From assembly GCF_052119425.1 (NCBI RefSeq), contig NZ_JBQKFH010000010.1, forward strand, positions 5,682 to 69,681: a stretch of DNA of 64,000 bases. Reading direction: 5' to 3'. Shown here piece by piece: positions 16,844 to 24,779 of the stretch; within the stretch, counting starts at the first letter, position 1, and every line of letters begins with the position of its first letter. The stretch comes from Enterococcus_E cecorum_C (GTDB lineage Bacteria > Bacillota > Bacilli > Lactobacillales > Enterococcaceae). Made by a program: the position numbers and the translations under genes. Under the pieces are notes generated by a model. The model was given only the letters and a program-made list of their open reading frames with translations, was not told the origin of the DNA and did not search any database.

Positions 16844-17923
16844 ATGTTTGAAAAATTAAGGCAATCTAAGCTATTTTTTTGGTCCGTCGAATTATTAGTA
16901 TTAGCCACACTTGTTTTTGTATTGACCAAAGTTGATTTCCTATTAAAACCATTAGGCGTATTTTTTTCAACTTTATTTGCGCCAATCTTAATTTCGGGAT
17001 TTCTGTATTATATGCTAAATCCTCTAGTGGAATTTTTAACTGAAAAATTAAAAATAAAACGGATTTTCGCGATTATTGTTGTTTTCTTATTGCTGATTGG
17101 TGTGCTTGCTTTGGTCGTGATGGCTGTCATTCCAAACTTAATTAAACAATTAACGCAATTAGCCGCAAATATTCCGGATCTGATTCAGCAAATCGAGTTG
17201 GCAATTAAAGGCCTAGCTAAAAATGAAACTTTAAAACATTTAGATATCAATCAAGAGCTCGCAAAACTCAACTTATCCTATGGCACAATTATTCAGAAGT
17301 TTATGAGTGGGGTGGCCATTAGTCTAGGTTCTGTCTTTTCAACGATTGCTTCTGCGGCCATGTTGATTATTACCGTTCCATTTATTTTGTTTTATATGCT
17401 TAAAGATGGTCATCGTGCGGTGCCTAATATTTTGCGCTTTGTGTCAGAAAAACGTAAAGAATCAGTGGCAAATTTGTTAAAAGAAATGAATCAGACCTTA
17501 GCCAATTATATTAGCGGACAGATGATAGAGTGTCTTTTTGTCGGAACTTTTACTTTTTTAGGTTATATGATTTTTGGCATTAAATATGCATTCTTATTAG
17601 GCGTGATTGCTGGTATCACGAATTTAGTGCCTTACTTGGGTCCTTATCTAGGCTTATTACCGGCTATAGTGGTCACTATTTTTAATAATCCACTTCAAGC
17701 CATTATTTGTTGTGGTGTCGTATTAGTTGTCCAACAAATTGATTCTAACGTCATTTATCCAAACGTTATCGGAAAATCTTTATCTATCCATCCATTAACG
17801 ATTATTATCATTTTATTAGTCGCAGGCAATCTAGCTGGTTTATTAGGTATCTTTTTAGGCGTGCCTTTATATGCGATTGGGCGTACAGTTTTAGCTTTTG
17901 GATATCGTATGCTGAAAGAATAA
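16844..17923 (+). CDS. AI-2E/PerM family transporter
   Basis: A 359-residue polytopic membrane protein of the AI-2E (PerM, UPF0118) family. Two N-terminal helices, a soluble central segment (residues 85-155) and six or so later helices follow the family pattern. The conserved GVIAGITNLVPYLGPYLGLLPA motif near residues 255-280, and the glycine-rich AGNLAGLLGIFLGVPL near the end, are diagnostic. Members have been linked to AI-2 export or sodium/proton exchange; the substrate here cannot be read from sequence. GGGAGG precedes the ATG. It appears monocistronic. Confidence 0.9.
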   Translation: MFEKLRQSKLFFWSVELLVLATLVFVLTKVDFLLKPLGVFFSTLFAPILISGFLYYMLNPLVEFLTEKLKIKRIFAIIVVFLLLIGVLALVVMAVIPNLIKQLTQLAANIPDLIQQIELAIKGLAKNETLKHLDINQELAKLNLSYGTIIQKFMSGVAISLGSVFSTIASAAMLIITVPFILFYMLKDGHRAVPNILRFVSEKRKESVANLLKEMNQTLANYISGQMIECLFVGTFTFLGYMIFGIKYAFLLGVIAGITNLVPYLGPYLGLLPAIVVTIFNNPLQAIICCGVVLVVQQIDSNVIYPNVIGKSLSIHPLTIIIILLVAGNLAGLLGIFLGVPLYAIGRTVLAFGYRMLKE

Positions 17924-18041
17924 GCTTGCATTAAAAGGAATGTTTAAAGTTTACTGAATGAAAATAATGCCACGAATCTTGCAATTTGTATAAATTATGT
18001 TTTTCTAGATTGCAAATTGAGCAAGTTTATGGTACGATTTT

Positions 18042-18068
18042 AGCGTGGTTTATTCCACGCTTTTTTTC
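18042..18068 (+). terminator. Terminator hairpin in gap before CNNM/CorC gene
   Basis: AGCGTGG and CCACGCT form a perfect seven-pair stem with six-base loop and eight T residues. It lies 118 bases after the AI-2E gene and 35 bases before the next start, so it may be either a late terminator or an attenuator in the leader of the next gene. GCCACG at about 17971 could pair with its 5' arm. Confidence 0.75.
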
Positions 18069-18103
18069 TATATTATATTATTTTTAAGGAGAGCGATAAT
18101 ACT

Positions 18104-19474
18104 ATGAATGCTGACCCCGAGAGTCAGTCGCTTTTAGCGCAAATTTTACTATTAGTTGTTTTAACATTAATAAATGCCTTCTTGGCAGCTTCAGAGATTG
18201 CTGTTGTTTCAGTGAACCGTAATCGTCTCGAGCAAAAAGCTGATGAAGGTGATGTCAAAGCAAAAAAATTATTAAAAATTATTGCTGAACCTACGAATTT
18301 TCTATCAACGATTCAAGTAGGTATCACTTTGGTTAACATCTTGTCAGGGGCTTCTTTGGCAGATAATTTAGCCAATCGTTTAGCACCTTTATTAGGTGGT
18401 GGTGCAGCAGCTAAAAATATTGCTAGTGTGATTGTTTTAGCGATATTAACTTTTGTCTCTATCGTTTTTGGTGAGTTATATCCAAAACGAATTGCGATGA
18501 ATAAGTCAGAAGAAGTGGCCAACTTAACTTCTGGTACAATCCGTTTATTAGGAATTGTAGCGAAACCTTTTGTGTGGTTGCTTTCTGCTTCAACTTCACT
18601 TTTAGCTAAACTTACACCTATGGATTTTGATGATGAAGATTCTAAGATGACGCGTGATGAAATGCGTTATATGTTAGAAAATGAAGGTGTCTTAGAAGAT
18701 GACGAGCTCGAAATGGTACAAGGGGTATTCTCGCTTGATACAAAAGTGGCTCGTGAAGTCATGGTTCCACGGACCGATGCCTTTATGGTGGATATTAACC
18801 GTCCAATCGATGAAATTGTAAGTGAAATATTATCTGAAAACTTTTCAAGAATTCCGGTTTATGATGATGATAAAGATAAAATTATCGGAATCTTACATAC
18901 AAAAAACCTATTAAAAGGTGCCTTTAAGTCTGGATTTGAAAATTTAAATCTTAAAAAGCTATTGCAGGAGCCTTTATTTGTACCGGAAACCATTTTCATT
19001 GATGACTTGCTTTATGAATTGAAGAAGACCCAAAATCAAATGTCTATTTTACTTGATGAATATGGTGGTGTGGTTGGTATTGTCACATTAGAAGATTTAT
19101 TAGAGGAAATCGTTGGTGAAATCGATGATGAATCGGATGAAGTCGAAACCCTATATGAAAAAGTAAATGATAATGAATATATTATCCAAGGACGTATGCT
19201 TATTGAAGAGTTTAATGAACTTTTTGAAACAGATTTGCACATGTCTGATGTGGATACAATGGCTGGCTATTTAATTACAGCGCTAGGTACGATTCCTGAT
19301 CAAGGAGAGCAATTATCCTTTGATGTTGATAATGTGACTTTGATAGCTGAAGAGATGGAAGGTACACGTTTACTAAAATTACGGGCCATCTTCCATGAAG
19401 AAAAATCAGTCGAGCCAGAAGAAGAACGTCGCTTATTCCGCAAAGAATTTGAAGAAGATGAACCAAGACGTTAA
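18104..19474 (+). CDS. CNNM/CorC (HlyC/CorC) family membrane protein with CBS domains
   Basis: The 456-residue protein has three parts: a DUF21 (CNNM) membrane domain at about 10-190 with the SAASEIAVVSVNR-like start (AASEIAVVSVNRNRLE), two CBS domains at about 205-330 (VMVPRTDAFMVDI, then MSILLDEYGGVVGIVTLEDL), and a CorC_HlyC cytoplasmic domain at about 345-430. Family members in bacteria are Mg2+ exporters or ion-regulatory proteins. An AAGGAGAG site precedes ATG 18104. A terminator sits in its 5' leader, which could allow attenuation. Older annotations call it a hemolysin, which the sequence does not support. Confidence 0.9.
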   Translation: MNADPESQSLLAQILLLVVLTLINAFLAASEIAVVSVNRNRLEQKADEGDVKAKKLLKIIAEPTNFLSTIQVGITLVNILSGASLADNLANRLAPLLGGGAAAKNIASVIVLAILTFVSIVFGELYPKRIAMNKSEEVANLTSGTIRLLGIVAKPFVWLLSASTSLLAKLTPMDFDDEDSKMTRDEMRYMLENEGVLEDDELEMVQGVFSLDTKVAREVMVPRTDAFMVDINRPIDEIVSEILSENFSRIPVYDDDKDKIIGILHTKNLLKGAFKSGFENLNLKKLLQEPLFVPETIFIDDLLYELKKTQNQMSILLDEYGGVVGIVTLEDLLEEIVGEIDDESDEVETLYEKVNDNEYIIQGRMLIEEFNELFETDLHMSDVDTMAGYLITALGTIPDQGEQLSFDVDNVTLIAEEMEGTRLLKLRAIFHEEKSVEPEEERRLFRKEFEEDEPRR

Positions 19475-19481
19475 TCATTTC

Positions 19482-19516
19482 GAGAAATCATGCAATTTTG
19501 TGTGGTTTCTCTTTTT
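19482..19516 (+). terminator. Rho-independent terminator after CNNM/CorC gene
   Basis: GAGAAATCAT pairs with GTGGTTTCTC (one G-U, one mismatch) and is followed by five T residues. Confidence 0.75.
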
Positions 19517-19531
19517 GTTTGTCTAAAGCTA

Positions 19532-19540
19532 TGCTAAAAT
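19532..19540 (+). promoter_or_regulatory. Extended -10 promoter for prfC
   Basis: TGCTAAAAT lies 41 bases before the chosen prfC start, directly after the preceding terminator. Confidence 0.5.
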
Positions 19541-19581
19541 AGCAAGGTATGTATATTTATTTGAAAGGAACGAAGACAAAG

Positions 19582-21162
19582 ATGCATAATCCAAAACAAA
19601 AGGAACAAATGAACAGCCGCCGTACTTTTGCGATTATTTCTCACCCGGATGCTGGTAAAACAACCATCACCGAGCAGCTTTTACTTTTTGGTGGCGCAAT
19701 TCGTCAAGCAGGTACGGTTAAAGGGAAAAAGACTGGGAACTTTGCAAAATCTGACTGGATGGAAATTGAGAAACAACGTGGGATTTCAGTAACGAGTTCA
19801 GTCATGCAGTTTGATTATGATGGTAAACGTGTGAATATTTTGGATACACCTGGACACGAAGATTTTTCTGAAGATACTTATCGAACATTAATGGCTGTAG
19901 ATAGTGCAGTCATGGTGATTGATAGTGCGAAGGGGATCGAAGCACAAACTAAAAAACTATTCCAAGTTGTTAAAAAACGTGGGATTCCAATTTTTACTTT
20001 TATTAATAAATTAGACCGTGATGGCCGTGAACCATTAGATTTATTAGAAGAACTGGAAGAATTGCTAAATATCGAATCTTATCCAATGAATTGGCCAATC
20101 GGGATGGGAAAAGGATTGGAAGGGTTATATGACCGTTTCAACCATCGTATTGAATTGTATCGTCCAGAAAGCTATGATAATGAACGTTTTATCCCGCTTG
20201 ATGAAAATGGTGAAATCGACGCCAATCATCCATTAACGCAAAATAGCATTTACCAACAAGTGTTAGAAGAGGTTGAGTTACTAAAAGAAGCTGGAGATGC
20301 CTTTGATGAAGAAAAGATTGCTAGAGGTGATCAGACGCCGGTATTCTTCGGCTCTGCTTTAACAAACTTTGGTGTACAAACATTTTTAGAAACTTTCTTA
20401 CAGTTTGCACCAGCTCCACATGCACATAAGACGGTTGATGGCGAATTATTAGATCCAATGACCGAAGAATTTTCAGGATTTGTCTTTAAGATTCAAGCCA
20501 ATATGAATCCAGCCCATCGTGACCGAATTGCTTTTGTGCGAATTTGTTCCGGAACATTTGAACGTGGGATGGATGTCACTTTACAGCGTACTGGTAAAAA
20601 GATGAAATTAAGTAACGTTACCCAATTTATGGCAGATACTCGCGAAAACATTGAAGAAGCGGTGGCCGGTGATATTATTGGGGTTTATGATACTGGAAAT
20701 TACCAAATTGGGGATACTTTAACTGAGGGTAAGTTAAAAGTGCAGTTTGAAGAGTTACCATCTTTTACGCCAGAAATCTTTATGCGTGTGACAGCTAAAA
20801 ATGTCATGAAGCAAAAATCATTCCATAAAGGCATCTATCAGTTAGTTCAAGAAGGGGCCATTCAATTATATAAAACATATCTGACTGATGAATACATTAT
20901 TGGAGCAGTGGGTCAATTACAATTTGAAGTATTCCAATATCGTATGAAAAATGAGTATAATGCTGAAGTCGTCATGACGCAAATGGGGAATAAAATTGCG
21001 CGTTGGATTAAGCCGGAAGATTTAGACGAAAAGATGAGTTCTAGTCGAAATATTTTGGCTAAGGATCGTTTTGATCAACCATTATTCTTGTTTGAAAATG
21101 AGTTTGCGATGCGTTGGTTTGCGGATAAATATCCAAATGTTGAACTAAAAAGTCTACTATAA
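19582..21162 (+). CDS. prfC: Peptide chain release factor 3 (GTPase)
   Basis: RF3 is a translational GTPase that removes RF1/RF2 after termination. G motifs are seen as SHPDAGKTT (G1), RGISVTSSV (G2), DTPGHEDF (G3) and NKLDRDG (G4), and the long RF3-specific C-terminal region reads on to KYPNVELKSLL. ATG 19582 gives 526 residues, and GAAAGGAACG lies about ten bases upstream; an in-frame ATG at 19549 would place that site inside the gene. It is monocistronic and converges on the DUF1827 gene. Confidence 0.95.
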   Translation: MHNPKQKEQMNSRRTFAIISHPDAGKTTITEQLLLFGGAIRQAGTVKGKKTGNFAKSDWMEIEKQRGISVTSSVMQFDYDGKRVNILDTPGHEDFSEDTYRTLMAVDSAVMVIDSAKGIEAQTKKLFQVVKKRGIPIFTFINKLDRDGREPLDLLEELEELLNIESYPMNWPIGMGKGLEGLYDRFNHRIELYRPESYDNERFIPLDENGEIDANHPLTQNSIYQQVLEEVELLKEAGDAFDEEKIARGDQTPVFFGSALTNFGVQTFLETFLQFAPAPHAHKTVDGELLDPMTEEFSGFVFKIQANMNPAHRDRIAFVRICSGTFERGMDVTLQRTGKKMKLSNVTQFMADTRENIEEAVAGDIIGVYDTGNYQIGDTLTEGKLKVQFEELPSFTPEIFMRVTAKNVMKQKSFHKGIYQLVQEGAIQLYKTYLTDEYIIGAVGQLQFEVFQYRMKNEYNAEVVMTQMGNKIARWIKPEDLDEKMSSSRNILAKDRFDQPLFLFENEFAMRWFADKYPNVELKSLL

Positions 21163-21165
21163 AAT

Positions 21166-21200
21166 AAAAAGAGTCGCCCGGGATTAAGGCGGCTCTTTTT
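21166..21200. terminator. Bidirectional terminator between prfC and DUF1827 gene
   Basis: AAAAAGAGTCGCC and GGCGGCTCTTTTT form a strong stem flanked by A on one side and T on the other. Confidence 0.9.
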
Positions 21201-21216
21201 GGTAAATGAGTCTAAA

Positions 21217-21519
21217 TTAAGATGCTTTTTTAGGGATAGAAATTTCGATTAATCCTTCTGAATCCAATACTTTGATTTCATTTTCGTTAAAACTATTTTC
21301 AGGTAATTTTTGGATAAAATAATTGCGGATTTCTTCAATTTCACTATGTCTAATTTTACGTTTATTATTATAAAGTAAAATTTCAACATGGGTGGGTGCT
21401 AAGGTGTAAATTACAAGTGTATCGCCAGCTGTGTATACTTTCACTAATTCAGCATCAGTGCTTTCCAATTGACTCATTACCAATCGTGAATGACTATTTG
21501 TGACATTGATAAGTTTCAT
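21217..21519 (-). CDS. DUF1827 family protein
   Basis: The 100-residue protein beginning MKLINVTNSHSRLVMSQLE resembles the DUF1827 family of lactic acid bacteria, small acidic cytoplasmic proteins of unknown function. The conserved core TLVIYTLAPTHVEILLYNNK is visible. ATG 21519 is preferred because AGAGGTGAG lies just upstream; extending to 21555 adds 12 residues not seen in the family. In related genomes it is found close to clpE, as here, but it has its own promoter, so a shared role is not proven. Confidence 0.85.
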   Translation of the reverse strand: MKLINVTNSHSRLVMSQLESTDAELVKVYTAGDTLVIYTLAPTHVEILLYNNKRKIRHSEIEEIRNYFIQKLPENSFNENEIKVLDSEGLIEISIPKKAS

Positions 21520-21553
21520 GGTACTCACCTCTGATCTACTTTTCCCTAAGTCC

Positions 21554-21559
21554 ATTATA
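21554..21559 (-). promoter_or_regulatory. -10 box for DUF1827 gene
   Basis: On the minus strand TATAAT lies 35 bases before the ATG. The -35 region is AT-rich (TTTAAT) and only weakly matched. Confidence 0.45.
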
Positions 21560-21697
21560 AATGAATTTTGAAGAAAATTAAACTATTTAAAACGTAAATT
21601 CAAAAATATTTTACAACTATGAAAAAACTATGAAATCATTCACAAAAGATTTATATCATAATTATGTAATGTTAGTTATAAAAATAAATTAATAAAT

Positions 21698-21731
21698 GCA
21701 GCTATCAAATAGAATAACTAAAGATAGCTGC
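21698..21731 (-). terminator. Terminator after clpE
   Basis: A perfect nine-pair stem, GCAGCTATC with GATAGCTGC, lies just after the clpE stop on the minus strand. The T-rich stretch that follows is broken (TTTATTAATTTA), so termination may be partial. Confidence 0.7.
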
Positions 21732-21744
21732 AATATTAATAATA

Positions 21745-23934
21745 TTATTCAACCGTTTTTACAATAATCTCGTCATTATCATTTAAGATGGCTTGCATAT
21801 GTTTTTTATTTGGATTATCAAGGTAACATTCAGCAACTTGATCTTCAATTTTATCTTGAATGACGCGGCGTAGTGGACGGGCTCCCATCGCTGGGTTATA
21901 GCCGAATTCCACTAATTTTTCCTTCACGGCATTATCTACGTCTACATGAATTTCTTGACGTGCTAATTGTTCATTGACTTCTGAAAGCATTAAATCAAGA
22001 ATCAATAATAGATTTTCTTTTGATAATGCTTTAAATTCAACGATGCCATCAAAACGGTTGAGAAATTCCGGAGTAAAGAATTGGTTCAATTGGCCAAGAA
22101 CTGATTTTGTACGGCCCTCGATAGCTGCACCAAAACCAACACTTGCCTCAATCTTACCAGCACCTGCATTACTTGTCATAATGATAATCGTATCTTTAAA
22201 GCTGACTGTGCGACCTTTAGCATCTGTAAGGCGACCATCATCTAGAATTTGTAGGAACATGTGTAATACATCTGGATGCGCCTTTTCGATTTCGTCTAAT
22301 AAAATTAAGCTATAAGGATTTCGACGAACTTTTTCAGTTAATTGTCCAGCTTCTTCATAGCCAACATATCCTGGTGGGGAACCAATTAATTTAGAAACGC
22401 TGTGTTTTTCCATGTATTCAGACATATCAAAACGAATCATTGCATCAGTTGATCCAAATAATTCATAGGCCAATTGTTTGGCTAATTCGGTTTTACCCAC
22501 ACCAGTTGGACCAACAAATAGGAAAGAGCCGATTGGTCGATTCACTTTACCTAAGCCGATGCGATTACGACGGATGGCTTTACTTACTTTTTCGACGGCT
22601 TCTTCCTGACCAATAACCCGTTTATTCAAATCATCTGCCAGGTTTTTCAATTGCGTTTGTTCTTTTTCTTTCAAATCACCAACAGGAATACCTGTTTTTT
22701 CTTCCACGATTTTTTCCATGTCCTTTTCAGTCACAAAAGGCATTTCTTCATCTTCTACTTGAGTTTTCATCAATTTTTCAAGTTTTGTGATTTGATCGCG
22801 GTAATAAGCAGCTTTTTCAAAGTCTTCTTCTTGAGAGGCTTCCCGTTTTTGTTGTTGCGCATAGTCTAATTTCTTTTCAATCGACTTAGGATCGACAAAA
22901 GCAATGGTTAAATTCTTTTTAGATCCAGCTTCGTCGAGTAAATCAATTGCTTTATCTGGTAGGAAGCGATCTTGAATATAACGGTTAGAAAGAATAGCCG
23001 CTTGTTCGATTGCTTCATCTGTGTATTTTACATGATGATAATCTTCGTAGCGTTTTTGAATCCCTTTTAAGATGGTAATCGTTTCCTCAACACTTGGTTC
23101 GTCAACTTGGACTGGTTGCATCCGACGCTCAAGTGCAGGATCTTTTTCAATCATACGGTACTCATTTAATGTAGTTGCACCAATTAGCTGTAATTCACCA
23201 CGCGCAAGGGAAGGTTTTAATATATTACCTGCGTCTAATGCACCTTCACCAGCTGAACCTGCACCGACAATTTCATGTACTTCATCAATGAAAAGAATAA
23301 TATTATCGGCATTCGTAACTTCTTGAATCAATTGTTGCATGCGTTCTTCAAATTGACCGCGAATGCCTGTACCTTGAACTAAAGAGGCTACATCTAAGCG
23401 AATAACTTCTTTTCCTTGTAATTTTTGAGGTACTTCTTCAGCAACGATTTTTAAGGCTAATCCTTCAACAACAGCGGTTTTACCAACACCTGGTTCGCCA
23501 ATAAGTACTGGATTATTTTTATTTCGACGATTTAAAATTTCAATGACACGATTAATTTCTTGATCACGACCAATGACTGGATCAATTTTTCCATCACGTG
23601 CTTGTTGGGTAATATTTACACCAAATTGATCAAGCAAGCCATTTCCTCCGTTTTGTCCTTGTCGTGGAGGTTGACCACCCATAAAACCACTTTGAGTAGG
23701 TGGGACTTGTTGATTTTGAGGATTTTGTTGCATTTGTCTTGAAAATTGACTTAATAAATCATCAAAATTACTAAAGCCAAATGGATCTTGATACATATTT
23801 TGATTCATGCTTCCTTGATTTGCTTTTAGCTTTTGATAGCAATTTTGACATAAATCAAATTGTCTTTTTTGACCATTGACACTTGTATATAGGTGGATGG
23901 TTGCTTCGTTTTTACCACAGTTTTGGCAATTCAT
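21745..23934 (-). CDS. clpE: ATP-dependent Clp protease ATP-binding subunit ClpE
   Basis: ClpE is an HSP100 unfoldase that feeds substrates to ClpP or disaggregates proteins under stress. The ClpE hallmark N-terminal zinc finger is present (MNCQNCGKN and DLCQNCYQKL), followed by a Q/N/G-rich linker (about 45-105). Two AAA modules follow with Walker A motifs GEPGVGKT and GPTGVGKT, separated by a UVR segment (EEDFEKAAYYRDQITKLEKL). The fourth codon of a longer frame, ATG 23934, is chosen because AAAGGATG then lies about nine bases upstream; this gives 729 residues. A CtsR operator lies upstream, so heat and protein stress should induce it. Confidence 0.95.
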   Translation of the reverse strand: MNCQNCGKNEATIHLYTSVNGQKRQFDLCQNCYQKLKANQGSMNQNMYQDPFGFSNFDDLLSQFSRQMQQNPQNQQVPPTQSGFMGGQPPRQGQNGGNGLLDQFGVNITQQARDGKIDPVIGRDQEINRVIEILNRRNKNNPVLIGEPGVGKTAVVEGLALKIVAEEVPQKLQGKEVIRLDVASLVQGTGIRGQFEERMQQLIQEVTNADNIILFIDEVHEIVGAGSAGEGALDAGNILKPSLARGELQLIGATTLNEYRMIEKDPALERRMQPVQVDEPSVEETITILKGIQKRYEDYHHVKYTDEAIEQAAILSNRYIQDRFLPDKAIDLLDEAGSKKNLTIAFVDPKSIEKKLDYAQQQKREASQEEDFEKAAYYRDQITKLEKLMKTQVEDEEMPFVTEKDMEKIVEEKTGIPVGDLKEKEQTQLKNLADDLNKRVIGQEEAVEKVSKAIRRNRIGLGKVNRPIGSFLFVGPTGVGKTELAKQLAYELFGSTDAMIRFDMSEYMEKHSVSKLIGSPPGYVGYEEAGQLTEKVRRNPYSLILLDEIEKAHPDVLHMFLQILDDGRLTDAKGRTVSFKDTIIIMTSNAGAGKIEASVGFGAAIEGRTKSVLGQLNQFFTPEFLNRFDGIVEFKALSKENLLLILDLMLSEVNEQLARQEIHVDVDNAVKEKLVEFGYNPAMGARPLRRVIQDKIEDQVAECYLDNPNKKHMQAILNDNDEIIVKTVE

Positions 23935-23975
23935 GGACATCATCCTTTACTAAAATATGTATTCAGCCATTATTG

Positions 23976-23992
23976 TTTGACCAATATTGACC
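23976..23992 (-). promoter_or_regulatory. CtsR operator of clpE
   Basis: On the minus strand the 17-base sequence GGTCAATATTGGTCAAA matches the CtsR direct-repeat consensus (GGTCAAA-NAN-GGTCAAA) with one change in the first heptad. It lies just downstream of the clpE -10 box, where CtsR would block transcription. Confidence 0.85.
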
Positions 23993-24002
23993 TTATGATT
24001 TT

Positions 24003-24030
24003 ATTATACTTTTTTTTCTTAATTAAGCAA
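24003..24030 (-). promoter_or_regulatory. Sigma-A promoter of clpE
   Basis: On the minus strand TTGCTT (24025-24030) and TATAAT (24003-24008) are spaced by 16 bp. The CtsR operator overlaps the expected start of transcription. Confidence 0.75.
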
Positions 24031-24160
24031 GAAACATGCTCTCAAAGATATTTTTTCGTTCTTTTCAATTTTTTTAAAGTCGATATAATAAAAGTGGTGA
24101 TGAATCTATCGTAAACTAGATAAATATAACAACAAGATGTAAGAAAGGAGTGAAAGTTTC

Positions 24161-24346
24161 ATGAAAACAACAGAAGAGTTTGAAGTGCTGTTGAAGCAAT
24201 TATTAGATGGTACAATTCAAGACTTGGTAGTGGAACAAGCTGAATACTTCAACTTTAGAGAGGCTTGGTTAAAATTATCTAATAGAAATGATGTTGTGGG
24301 CGAAGCAGGTCTAAAGGGACGTATCATATATAGAATAAAAAAATAA
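24161..24346 (+). CDS. Small protein of unknown function between clpE and ptsH
   Basis: I do not recognise this 61-residue protein. It starts MKTTEEFEVLLKQLLDG with AAAGGAG ahead of the ATG, and a TATAAT at 24084-24089 could be its -10 box. The N-terminal half is acidic and helical (residues 3-30), the C-terminal half basic (GLKGRIIYRIKK). There is no signal peptide or membrane segment. It is divergent from clpE and precedes ptsHI by 166 bases, with a separate ptsH promoter between. The good ribosome binding site and sound codon use support a real gene. Confidence 0.6.
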   Translation: MKTTEEFEVLLKQLLDGTIQDLVVEQAEYFNFREAWLKLSNRNDVVGEAGLKGRIIYRIKK

Positions 24347-24386
24347 ATGAATCATCACACATTCTAAATAAATTGTTCAAAAACAG

Positions 24387-24415
24387 TTGTCTAAATGCAA
24401 AAAAAATGGTAATCT
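24387..24415 (+). promoter_or_regulatory. Promoter of ptsHI
   Basis: TTGTCT (24387-24392) and TAATCT (24410-24415) are spaced 17 bp, with TG one base before the -10. The leader to ptsH is about 90 bases. Confidence 0.6.
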
Positions 24416-24512
24416 AGTCAAGGAAAGGGTGTTACGTAATGCAGTAAGTATTTGCTGATAAAAAAGAAAACCCTAACAATAATATTTCTTTCAATAAAGG
24501 AGATCGATTCAT

Positions 24513-24779
24513 ATGGAAAAAAAATCATTTAACGTAGTTGCTGACACAGGAATTCACGCTCGTCCTGCAACATTATTAGTACAAACTGCAAGCAAGTTTG
24601 CTTCAGATATCAACTTAGAATACAAAGGTAAATCTGTTAACCTTAAATCAATCATGGGCGTTATGTCTTTAGGTGTTGGTCAAGGTGCTGATGTTACTAT
24701 TTCAGCTGAAGGTGCTGATGAAAAAGAAGCAATCGCAGCTATTACCGAAACAATGGTTAAAGAAGGTTTGTCTAACTAA
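24513..24779 (+). CDS. ptsH: Phosphocarrier protein HPr
   Basis: HPr passes phosphate from enzyme I to sugar-specific EIIA proteins and, as HPr(Ser-P), is the CcpA corepressor. The active-site histidine is H15 in DTGIHARPA, and the HPr kinase site is S46 in VNLKSIMGV. The 88-residue length is exact for the family. AAGGAG precedes ATG 24513. The last base of its stop codon is the first base of the ptsI start, so the genes are translationally coupled. Confidence 0.98.
   Translation: MEKKSFNVVADTGIHARPATLLVQTASKFASDINLEYKGKSVNLKSIMGVMSLGVGQGADVTISAEGADEKEAIAAITETMVKEGLSN

Noticed and set aside
17924..18103. Mg2+ M-box or yybP-ykoY riboswitch before the CNNM/CorC gene
   Set aside because: I could not find the conserved core sequences of either riboswitch; only a terminator and a weak possible antiterminator are present.
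21974..22315. 113-codon plus-strand frame inside clpE
   Set aside because: It lies opposite a well-conserved AAA module and its composition is that of a reverse-strand artefact.
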